DNA of 13,346 bases. Origin: Burkholderiaceae bacterium (lineage in GTDB: Bacteria; Pseudomonadota; Gammaproteobacteria; Burkholderiales; Burkholderiaceae). Where the stretch lies: contig JAGOCV010000086.1 in NCBI GenBank assembly GCA_017998575.1, forward strand, positions 1 through 13,346. Direction: 5' to 3'. The notes below the pieces were generated by a model. That model searched no databases, had not been told where the DNA came from, and saw only the letters and a list, made by a program, of their open reading frames with translations. Positions 8,505 to 13,346 of this stretch are shown one piece after another (positions within the stretch are counted from its first letter, which is position 1; each line of letters starts with the position of its first letter). The position numbers were made by a program, and so were the translations under genes.

Positions 8505-9493
8505 AACTTCGTTTCCGCCTTTACGTTGTTCCTTTGACGCTGCTGGCCCTCGCGGGCTGCGCCTCGCAGGGGAAGCCGCCGCCATCCATCTCGCTCGACG
8601 AGACGGTGCTGGCCCAGCCGTTGCCCGAACCGCCCAAGCCCGTCGAAGTCGTCGCCGTCCCTGAACCGCTGGCGCTGCCGGCGCAGTTGAAGCCCCTGCC
8701 GGAACTCGATGAGGCCCCCGTTGCGCCGGAGCCGGCCGACGAAAAGGTGCGCGTTTCCCGTGCCAATGCAGAAGCGCGTATCGCGCCTACCCGTGAGGGC
8801 TACGTCAACGCGATTCAGGTGTGGCCGTTCACCGATGGCGCGCTTTATCAGGTCTATGCGTCGCCGGGGCGCGTGACGGTGGTTTCGCTTCAACCGGGCG
8901 AGGAACTGGTAACGGTCGCCGCCGGCGATACCGTGCGCTGGATCGTGGGCGACACGTCCAGCGGCGGCGGGGCCGATCTGCGCGTCAATGTGCTGGTCAA
9001 GCCTATCCGCTCCGGTCTGAAAACCAATCTCGTCATCACCACCAGTCGGCGCACCTACCTGCTGGAGCTGACCTCGACCGAGAGGGCATGGATGGCGTCG
9101 GTGTCCTGGGACTATCCGAAAGACCGAATGCTCGCGTTGCAGCGCCAGGCGCAGGCAGCGCAGGCAACAACGCCTGTCGATACGGGCCTGTCGCTGGACA
9201 AGATCCGCTTCCGCTACGCGGTATCGGGCAGCAACCCGCCGTGGAAGCCTCTGCGCGCCTTCGATGATGGAGAGAAGGTCTATATCCAGTTCCCGCCGGG
9301 CATCGCCCAGGGCGAGCTGCCGCCGCTGTTTGTCATCGGCGCGCAGGGCGACGGGCAACTGGTGAACTACCGTTTTCGCTCGCCGTACTACGTCGTGGAT
9401 CGCCTGTTCGGCGCGGCCGAACTGCGGCTGGGCGGCGATGGCGGCGACGTGGTGCGGATCGAGCGCACCGATGGTGTTGCACGGAGGAACTGA
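8501..9493 (+). CDS. trbG: TrbG, VirB9-type core-complex protein with a lipoprotein signal
   Basis: The frame is open from 8462, but the start at 8501 is chosen because it overlaps the trbF stop, follows a GAAGGAG site and begins a signal sequence. The product is 330 residues. It has MKLRFR, a hydrophobic core and a lipobox LAGC with Cys at residue 20, so it is probably lipid-anchored. Residues 25-85 are Pro-rich, probably a flexible spacer. The VirB9 N-terminal-type domain is about 95-205 and the C-terminal domain about 235-325 (IRFRYAVSG, PPWKPLRAFDDG, YYVVDRLF). VirB9/TrbG forms the outer-membrane core ring with VirB7 and VirB10. No separate trbH/VirB7 lipoprotein gene is seen in the cluster, so the lipid anchor on TrbG may replace it (inference). 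Confidence 0.94.
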   Translation: MKLRFRLYVVPLTLLALAGCASQGKPPPSISLDETVLAQPLPEPPKPVEVVAVPEPLALPAQLKPLPELDEAPVAPEPADEKVRVSRANAEARIAPTREGYVNAIQVWPFTDGALYQVYASPGRVTVVSLQPGEELVTVAAGDTVRWIVGDTSSGGGADLRVNVLVKPIRSGLKTNLVITTSRRTYLLELTSTERAWMASVSWDYPKDRMLALQRQAQAAQATTPVDTGLSLDKIRFRYAVSGSNPPWKPLRAFDDGEKVYIQFPPGIAQGELPPLFVIGAQGDGQLVNYRFRSPYYVVDRLFGAAELRLGGDGGDVVRIERTDGVARRN

Positions 9494-9495
9494 CC

Positions 9496-10776
9496 ATGAG
9501 CCAGGATGACACTCCCGACCTTGCCGCGCCGCAGGCGGACAAGGTGGCGCCGGAGGCAGTGGCGCTGCGCGCCCAGCCGCGTCCAGTCACACGCCTGAAC
9601 CGGCGCTCGCTGGCCATCCTTGCCGGCGTCCTAGCGGTCGCCGTGCTCGGCGCGCTGATGTGGTCGCTGCAACCTCATCGACGCAGCACAGGCGAGCAGA
9701 CCGAGCTTTACAACGTCGATCGCGTGTCAAAGTCGGAAGGACTGGATGCGCTGCCGACGGACTATTCCAAGCTGCCGCCGGCGTTGCTGCCTGCCGTTCC
9801 CGAACTAGGGCCACCGCTGCCGGGCGATCTTGGCCCGGCTATCGTGAAGTCGCAGCAACCGGCGACGGCTGCCTACGCGGCCCCCGGTCACGACCCGAAC
9901 GATGCCCTGCGAAAAGAAGCCGAGGCGGCCGCGGCCTCGTCCGTGTTCTTCCGCTCGGGTGGGCAGAATGCGGCGCCGGTAGCGCAGACACAGGTGGCCG
10001 CTGCGCCGGGCTTCGCCGCCAATGCGGCGTTTGACCCGCTGGCGGCCGGGCCGGCCTCCACGGCGGCCCAACCTGCTGACCCGACAGCGGTGCAAAACCG
10101 GCAAGACCAGAAAGAGGCTTTCATGAAAGCTGGCCCCACTGAAACCCGTAATTCCGGCAATCTGACTCTGCCAATTTCGCCGTATCAGGTTATGGCCGGA
10201 ACAGTGGTCGCAGGTGCCTTGGTGACGGGCATCAAGTCGGACTTGCCCGGCGACGTGATCGCCACGGTGACGGAGCCGGTCTATGACACAGCCACCGGGC
10301 GCTTCCTGCTGATTCCGCAGGGTTCGCGCATCCTGGGCAAATACAACAGCCAGGTCAGCTACGGGCAGAGCCGCGTTCAAGTCGTCTGGAACCGGATCAT
10401 CCTGCCGGACACGTCTTCGCTCACGCTCGACAACCTGGCCGGCACCGACCCAGCCGGCTATGCCGGGCTGGAGGACGATGTGGACTACCACTGGGGCCGC
10501 ATCTTTGCCGGTGCGGCACTCACCACGCTGCTGGGCGTCGGTGCCGAGCTGGCCGCGCCGGAGAACCGGCAGGATGGTGATCGCGTCATCATCGCTGGGC
10601 GCGACAGCGCGCAGGACAGCATCAATCAGGTCGGCCAGGAGATGACCCGGCGCAACCTCAACATCCAGCCGACCTTAACGCAACGGCCGGGCCTGCCGGT
10701 TCGCATCATCGTCAACCGGGATCTGGTGCTGCGGCCGTACCAGCCGCTGTTCTTCAACCGGGGGACTTCACGATGA
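9496..10776 (+). CDS. trbI: TrbI, VirB10-type core-complex protein
   Basis: This 426-residue protein has a short cytoplasmic N-terminus, one membrane helix at about 38-57 (SLAILAGVLAVAVLGALMW) and a long Pro/Ala-rich periplasmic linker (about 60-215). The conserved VirB10 beta-barrel domain spans about 225-420. Recognisable pieces are SPYQVMAGTVV, PGDVIATVTEPVYDTATG, LLIPQGSRILGKYNS and VVWNRIILPDTSS. The protein spans from the inner membrane to the outer-membrane pore and links ATPase activity to gate opening. The start lies 2 bases after the trbG stop, and the stop overlaps the DUF2274 gene by 4 bases. Its length fits the family. Confidence 0.96.
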   Translation: MSQDDTPDLAAPQADKVAPEAVALRAQPRPVTRLNRRSLAILAGVLAVAVLGALMWSLQPHRRSTGEQTELYNVDRVSKSEGLDALPTDYSKLPPALLPAVPELGPPLPGDLGPAIVKSQQPATAAYAAPGHDPNDALRKEAEAAAASSVFFRSGGQNAAPVAQTQVAAAPGFAANAAFDPLAAGPASTAAQPADPTAVQNRQDQKEAFMKAGPTETRNSGNLTLPISPYQVMAGTVVAGALVTGIKSDLPGDVIATVTEPVYDTATGRFLLIPQGSRILGKYNSQVSYGQSRVQVVWNRIILPDTSSLTLDNLAGTDPAGYAGLEDDVDYHWGRIFAGAALTTLLGVGAELAAPENRQDGDRVIIAGRDSAQDSINQVGQEMTRRNLNIQPTLTQRPGLPVRIIVNRDLVLRPYQPLFFNRGTSR

Positions 10777-11018
10777 GCACGACCAAGAAGCTGCGGCTCG
10801 GCCCGCTGCCGAAGACCGAGAGCACCAAGCTGACTTTCGTTTGCCCGACCAGCTTGAAAGTCGACCTCGACCGCTACGCCGCGCTACACGCGCAGGCGTA
10901 TGGCGAGGCCGTTGATGCGGCGACGCTGATCCCGCATATGCTGGAAGCGTTCATGGCGGGGGATCGAGGATTCAGGAAGGGCACGGCGACCCGCAGCACA
11001 CCACCGAAGCCGCCATGA
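10773..11018 (+). CDS. DUF2274 small protein, last gene of the trb operon
   Basis: This 81-residue protein starts at the ATG overlapping the trbI stop. The sequence MSTTKKLRLGPLPKTESTK, then LTFVCPTSLKVDLDRYAALH, resembles the DUF2274 proteins found right after trbI in Tn4371-like elements. A possible ribbon-helix-helix fold can be read: strand TKLTFVCPT, helix LKVDLDRYAALHAQAYG, helix DAATLIPHMLEAFMAG. The last 15 residues are basic and Pro-rich. Function is unknown. If the fold is right it would be a small DNA-binding regulator closing the operon, mirroring the CopG-like gene before trbB. The operon appears to end just after it at a strong hairpin. Confidence 0.85.
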   Translation: MSTTKKLRLGPLPKTESTKLTFVCPTSLKVDLDRYAALHAQAYGEAVDAATLIPHMLEAFMAGDRGFRKGTATRSTPPKPP

Positions 11019-11038
11019 TTGCACCGCATGCTATTCAA

Positions 11039-11091
11039 CGGCATCCATCGAACGCGCAGCCCAGGCTGCGCGTTCTTCATTCTGGATGCCG
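11039..11091 (+). terminator. Long two-tier hairpin, probable terminator of the tra/trb operon
   Basis: An outer 9-base stem (CGGCATCCA at 11039-11047 with TGGATGCCG at 11083-11091) encloses a perfect 11-base inner stem. The inner stem is GAACGCGCAGC at 11050-11060 with GCTGCGCGTTC at 11065-11075, and its loop is CCAG. The inner stem is followed by TTCATTCT, a U-rich but imperfect tract. It lies 21 bases after the DUF2274 stop. The position favours an operon terminator or 3' RNA-stabilising hairpin. The weak U-tract makes the choice between these uncertain. Confidence 0.75.
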
Positions 11092-11347
11092 CCGAGCCTG
11101 TTGGGCTATGATGATGCGACAGGCCCGCCGTTCCTCGGCAATCCAGCACTACACAGTGCGATGCGGCTTTCTCTCCCAACGCTCCTATGTCGCTCCTAGC
11201 CGACAACGCCGCTCTTCTTCTAAGCGGCCCCGAAAGGAGCTAACCTACTGTCCCATATACGGTTTCAAGTCCTTCTTGATTTGCGCGAAAGAATTGACAC
11301 CGGCACTTTTTTGTCCGCAGCGCAGGAAAGCGGGTGCGACGCTGTGC
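11092..11347. other. Intergenic stretch without a supported gene
   Basis: No credible coding region is seen on either strand. Small features are a hairpin GCACT-ACAC-AGTGC (11146-11159), an AAAGGAG at about 11235 not followed by a usable start codon, and a perfect TTGACA at 11294-11299 without a convincing -10 box about 17 bases downstream. The open plus frame crossing this region has no family-like sequence. The stretch could be the remnant of a lost gene or the promoter region of the downstream leader. Confidence 0.5.
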
Positions 11348-11567
11348 GATTTCTTGCAGGCAGGCCGCCCATTCCAGAGCCATCCTTGCTCCATGTTCGT
11401 CGGCGTTGCCGACACATGCCCTGGCAGCCGAGACCTTCAAGGCTGCAAGTGCGGGAAACCGTGCTGGTCGTTTCTTCCTATGGACGTACCCCGTCCGTTC
11501 ACGCCACCCACAAGGGACCTCTCCCTTGCGGGCGGGGAATCCCTTGTTCTTCCTCAAGGAGATTCCC
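11348..11567 (+). promoter_or_regulatory. Structured leader, copy A (upstream of the 270-aa gene)
   Basis: This region has ordered stem-loops. The first is GTCGGC-GTT-GCCGAC (11399-11413). The second is GCAGCC (11424-11429) with GGCTGC (11441-11446), its loop ending CTTCAA. The third is GTGCGG-GAAA-CCGTGC (11449-11464), with two G-U pairs. A short hairpin GGACG-TACCC-CGTCC follows at 11482-11496. CCATG lies 3 bases before the first stem. The same CCATG, stem-loop order and spacing recur at 12999-13073 upstream of the DUF3577 gene, with compensating base changes in the first two stems. The region probably acts as a cis-regulatory leader RNA or paired DNA site. Its exact ends and any promoter are not determined; GATTTCTTGC at 11348 is the first block that still aligns clearly with the other copy. 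Confidence 0.7.
11510..11547 (+). promoter_or_regulatory. Alternative-hairpin segment before the ribosome binding site
   Basis: CAAGGGA at 11511-11517 can pair perfectly with TCCCTTG at 11522-11528 (4-base loop CCTC). With its preceding A it can instead pair as ACAAGGGA (11510-11517) with TCCCTTGT at 11540-11547. The two pairings exclude each other. The segment ends about 11 bases before the AAGGAG ribosome binding site of the gene starting at 11568. This could control translation or transcript continuation, but the regulatory role is inferred. Confidence 0.55.
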
Positions 11568-12380
11568 ATGGACCGTTCCCTCATCAAATCCATGATGCCT
11601 TCGCTTGTCGCGGGCCATGTCCCTCGCAACGTGCGTTCGTTCAAATACCGCGTATTCGATGATCAGCCGCAGTCCTCGACGTTGGGCTTCGCCATTGACC
11701 CTCAGCCCTTCAACGGCAAGGTAGTCTCCGCGACCGACGATGCCATCGTCGTCAAGCTCAAGCCTTCCGAGTTCGCCGTGCTCGATCCCAACCTGGTGAC
11801 CACCGTTCCCAGCGAGGGCGCCAAGGTCCATGTCCAACCCTACGCCCGGCGACGTTTCGACGGGCTTCGCGCGGACACCCCGGAAGTCGTCACCGAGAAG
11901 ACTTCGGATGGCACGCCTTACACCATCACGAGGCATATCCTTGGCAAAGCACCCGCCAAGCTGCCCATTCCCGAGCCGCAGTGCATGGAGCTGGGCCAAC
12001 TCATCGAGCAGTTGGAGGAGATGCCCGCGCCCGACGGGTTCCGGTGCATCACCCACATGCTGGTCGATGCAGGTGCCCGCGACTTCGCCTGGGTCGATCC
12101 CAAGCCCTCCAGGATCATCGAGACCCCGCCGGCGATCAGCTTCACGGTCTCAACCACCAAGTTCGAGGGTCAGGTGACGATCCTCTACGACCGTGGCGGC
12201 GACACCTACGTGGTGGAGCTGCACCGCGACGGTGAGTTGGTCGATAGGCACGACGAGGTGTATTTCGACATGCTCGGTGAAGTGCTGGAGCGGCTCATCG
12301 ACGACGGGCGCTGGCGCCTGATCGACGTGAGCGTGATCGACGCCAAAGCCTTTCGGCAACGTCAGGCGGTTCCAGCCTGA
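11568..12380 (+). CDS. Conserved ICE protein of unknown function, 270 aa
   Basis: The frame is open from 11334, but the start is placed at ATG 11568, which has AAGGAG at 11556-11561 before it and follows the structured leader. The product is 270 residues, soluble-looking, with no signal peptide or membrane helix. It begins MDRSLIKSMMPSLVAGHVPR; other recognisable stretches are VFDDQPQSSTLGFAID, YARRRFDGLRADTPE, LPIPEPQCMELGQLIEQLE and HMLVDAGARDFAWVDP. The C-terminal half looks beta-rich (ISFTVSTTKFEGQVTILYDRGG). I recognise the type as a core gene of ICEs next to DUF3085 and DUF3577 genes but know no function. Relatives may be labelled GTPase in databases; I see no P-loop (GxxxxGKS/T) or other nucleotide-binding motif to support that. 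It stands alone between two structured intergenic regions. Confidence 0.85.
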   Translation: MDRSLIKSMMPSLVAGHVPRNVRSFKYRVFDDQPQSSTLGFAIDPQPFNGKVVSATDDAIVVKLKPSEFAVLDPNLVTTVPSEGAKVHVQPYARRRFDGLRADTPEVVTEKTSDGTPYTITRHILGKAPAKLPIPEPQCMELGQLIEQLEEMPAPDGFRCITHMLVDAGARDFAWVDPKPSRIIETPPAISFTVSTTKFEGQVTILYDRGGDTYVVELHRDGELVDRHDEVYFDMLGEVLERLIDDGRWRLIDVSVIDAKAFRQRQAVPA

Positions 12381-12419
12381 CGTGCCAGACAGGAAGCCTA
12401 GCGGCACGACTGATCAGTC
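12381..12419 (+). promoter_or_regulatory. Hairpin CGTGCC/GGCACG and adjoining 12-base palindrome
   Basis: Directly after the stop of the 270-aa gene, CGTGCC (12381-12386) can pair with GGCACG (12403-12408). The perfect palindrome GACTGATCAGTC follows at 12408-12419. The palindrome could be a dimer-binding operator for the DUF3085 gene downstream. A palindrome of this length is expected by chance a few times in a window this size, so the assignment is weak. Confidence 0.3.
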
Positions 12420-12445
12420 CACAGCCTACCGGCGACTGCCCCACA

Positions 12446-12478
12446 AGCCTTCCATCCGTTTCGGTGGAGGGCTTTTTT
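12446..12478 (+). terminator. Intrinsic terminator between the 270-aa gene and the DUF3085 gene
   Basis: AGCCTTCCATC (12446-12456) pairs with GGTGGAGGGCT (12463-12473) over 11 positions, two of them G-U, with a 6-base loop CGTTTC. Six T residues run from 12473 to 12478. It ends only 26 bases before the DUF3085 start. It may therefore end the upstream transcript, with a promoter for the next gene overlapping it, or act as an attenuator in that gene's leader. Confidence 0.85.
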
Positions 12479-12504
12479 CTTCATCCATACAGGAGATTTC
12501 AACC

Positions 12505-12858
12505 ATGTCACTGCGATTCAGAGGCTCCGACCTGCGCCCCGTGCTTGCCGAAGCCATCGCCAACCAATGCCGCGTCGCCCTGGCCAAGGACCAGGGCGTG
12601 TACTTCCTCGCCGAGCGCGGAGAGCGCCGCCCCGATGGCCGCGTGAAGCTGCTGGCCTATGCCGTCGGCTGCAACCCGGATACCGACCCGTTCGATGACT
12701 GGTGGGAACTGGCACGCGCCGAGCTTGGCGGCGACGACTTCGGCGAGTTCTTCGACCCGAAAGACAGCGTTTTCACTCGCATTCTGCAAAGCTCAGATGA
12801 TCTGGAGCTGTCCGCCACCGCTACGTATCTGTCGCTGGCGGCGGTGGAATCGGCGTAG
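12505..12858 (+). CDS. DUF3085 family ICE protein
   Basis: The frame is open from 12382, but the start is placed at ATG 12505, after AGGAG at 12491-12495 and downstream of the terminator; an earlier start would translate through that hairpin. The product has 117 residues: MSLRFRGSDLRPVLAEAIAN, KDQGVYFLAERGERRPDG, LLAYAVGCNPDTDPFDDWWE, then an acidic FGEFFDPKDSVFTRIL. This matches my knowledge of the DUF3085 family carried by ICEs and related islands. No catalytic motif, signal peptide or membrane helix is seen, and the function is unknown. The protein is strongly acidic overall (DDWWELARAELGGDDFGEFFD), which could suit a protein-binding or DNA-mimic role, but that is only speculation. Confidence 0.88.
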   Translation: MSLRFRGSDLRPVLAEAIANQCRVALAKDQGVYFLAERGERRPDGRVKLLAYAVGCNPDTDPFDDWWELARAELGGDDFGEFFDPKDSVFTRILQSSDDLELSATATYLSLAAVESA

Positions 12859-12883
12859 TCCAAAAATGTCCGCATACCCCTTG

Positions 12884-12910
12884 AAGCCCCCATTTCGGGG
12901 GCTTTCTTTT
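12884..12910 (+). terminator. Intrinsic terminator after the DUF3085 gene
   Basis: AAGCCCCC (12884-12891) and GGGGGCTT (12897-12904) form a perfect 8-base stem with loop ATTTC, followed by TCTTTT. It lies 26 bases past the DUF3085 stop, so this gene can be a single-gene transcript with terminators on both sides. Confidence 0.9.
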
Positions 12911-12956
12911 GGGCGGAACTGGGCAGCCTGGAAAAAATGGGAAGCGCCCGGATGCC

Positions 12957-13226
12957 GATTGATTGCTGTCGCGCGCGCGAGGCCCGGCCATGCTGACCCC
13001 ATGCCTGCTGACGTTGTCAGCGACATGCCAAGCAACCATCGGTCTTCAAGGTTGCGTCGCAGTTCCCACTGCGTGACCGAGCCAGCTCGCACCGCATCCA
13101 TCCGCGAGCGGCCACCAGTCTCTGGTGGCGGATGCTTTCGCCTTATCGACCCACCGCGGGGTTACGCACCTTTCCCCGCATGCGTGGGGCTGGTGTGTCT
13201 CCGCTTCTTCCCTATGGAGATTCACC
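12957..13226 (+). promoter_or_regulatory. Structured leader, copy B (upstream of the DUF3577 gene)
   Basis: The gene-free stretch 12859-13226 holds, after the terminator, a second copy of the leader seen at 11348-11567. Stem-loops in order are GCTGAC-GTT-GTCAGC (13007-13021); GCAACC (13032-13037) with GGTTGC (13050-13055), its loop ending CTTCAA; and CGCAGT-TCCC-ACTGCG (13058-13073). GCGAC (13020-13024) can also pair with GTCGC (13056-13060) as an extension of the second stem, competing with the first and third stems. Next come GCCACCAG-TCT-CTGGTGGC (13111-13129) and a GC-rich switch segment at 13156-13189. CCATG (12999-13003) precedes the first stem by 3 bases, as in copy A. No convincing promoter boxes were seen. 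Confidence 0.7.
13156..13189 (+). promoter_or_regulatory. Alternative-hairpin segment before the DUF3577 gene
   Basis: CCCCGC at 13174-13179 can pair with GCGGGG upstream (13156-13161, perfect) or with GTGGGG downstream (13184-13189, one G-U pair, loop ATGC), but not both at once. It ends 26 bases before the GGAG ribosome binding site of the gene at 13227. The layout parallels 11510-11547, although the bases differ. A regulatory role is inferred. Confidence 0.5.
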
Positions 13227-13346
13227 ATGAACACCACGTCCAACGAGAAATCGTATTTCGACCTCCACACCTCGGGCATCGGCTACATCCAGCGTGTCCG
13301 TGAAGTGCCTGTCCGGGGCGGCCGCCGTGCGCAGCCTTTCCTGGCA
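13227..13346 (+). CDS. DUF3577 / STY4534-family ICE protein (N-terminal part only)
   Basis: Only the first 40 codons are in the window, and the frame is open at the window end. The start ATG at 13227 has GGAG at 13216-13219 before it. The visible protein, with YFDLHTSGIGYIQRVREVPV and a final QPFLA, matches the N-terminus of DUF3577 (STY4534 family) proteins, which are annotated as ICE replication-associated. In the family this stretch opens a small beta-rich fold, perhaps resembling a single-strand DNA binding protein, but I cannot test that here. Its presence next to DUF3085 supports an ICE rather than a simple plasmid. Confidence 0.8.
   Translation, partial: MNTTSNEKSYFDLHTSGIGYIQRVREVPVRGGRRAQPFLA

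Noticed and set aside
11101..11112. TATGAT at 11107-11112 as a -10 box
   Set aside because: No matching -35 element at suitable spacing; it lies just after the operon-end hairpin and may be chance.
11294..11322. TTGACA as a promoter -35 box
   Set aside because: No acceptable -10 hexamer is found 16-18 bases downstream, so one matching hexamer is not enough to call a promoter.
11240..11644. Antisense open frame of 134 codons over leader copy A
   Set aside because: It lies across the stem-loops and runs into the start of the 270-aa gene. Its sequence is explained by translating the structured leader, and no ribosome binding site or family match was seen. Similar antisense frames over other leader copies could be annotated as hypothetical proteins by mistake.
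11480..11662. Possible 60-codon upstream reading frame (ATG at 11480) as a leader peptide
   Set aside because: There is no ribosome binding site before the ATG, and the frame ends well inside the 270-aa gene with no sign of regulatory codons.
12991..13012. Direct repeat TGCTGAC (12991 and 13006) as a pair of operator half-sites
   Set aside because: The second repeat is part of stem-loop 1, and the first has no counterpart in leader copy A, so chance is the simpler explanation.
12793..13101. Antisense open frame of 102 codons over leader copy B
   Set aside because: It runs through the terminator and the stem-loop series and into the end of the DUF3085 gene, and has no supporting start signal.

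Overview
The window reads as part of the core of an integrative and conjugative element (ICE), or possibly a plasmid with the same module, from a GC-rich proteobacterium. The codon use, the gene families (Tn4371/RP4-type trb genes followed by DUF3085 and DUF3577 ICE genes) and the leader-rich layout fit a beta- or gammaproteobacterial host such as Pseudomonas, Burkholderiales or Xanthomonadales. The host is inferred, not shown. No integrase, tRNA, oriT, relaxase or cargo gene is visible, so the element's ends lie outside the window.

Positions 1-11018 hold one tightly packed plus-strand operon: the 3' end of traG (VirD4-type coupling protein), a CopG-like ribbon-helix-helix gene, then trbB, trbC, trbD, trbE, trbJ, a trbK-like lipoprotein gene, trbL, trbF, trbG, trbI and a DUF2274 gene. 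Most junctions are 4-base ATGA stop/start overlaps, and the others are gaps of 2 to 18 bases with clear ribosome binding sites. Together these genes encode an almost complete P-type (VirB-like) type IV secretion system: ATPases TrbB and TrbE plus the coupling protein, pilin TrbC, inner-membrane TrbD, TrbL and TrbF, core-channel TrbG and TrbI, secreted or periplasmic TrbJ, and a probable entry-exclusion lipoprotein. No trbH is present, but TrbG itself carries a lipobox. A long two-tier hairpin at 11039-11091 closes the operon.

From 11092 to the end the style changes. Three genes (a 270-aa conserved protein of unknown function, a DUF3085 protein and the start of a DUF3577/STY4534-like protein) are separated by long structured non-coding stretches, two of which contain good intrinsic terminators. 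All three share a similar ribosome binding block (TTCTTC...GGAGATT...CCATG).

The most interesting observation is that the region upstream of the 270-aa gene (about 11348-11567) and the region upstream of the DUF3577 gene (about 12957-13226) are diverged copies of one structured element. Three successive stem-loops keep the same spacing (CCATG, 3 nt, hairpin, 10 nt, hairpin, 2 nt, hairpin). In the first two, stem bases differ between copies but the changes compensate. This points to selection on a folded leader RNA (or paired DNA site) repeated within the element. Downstream, each copy has a GC-rich segment that can form two mutually exclusive hairpins just before the ribosome binding site.
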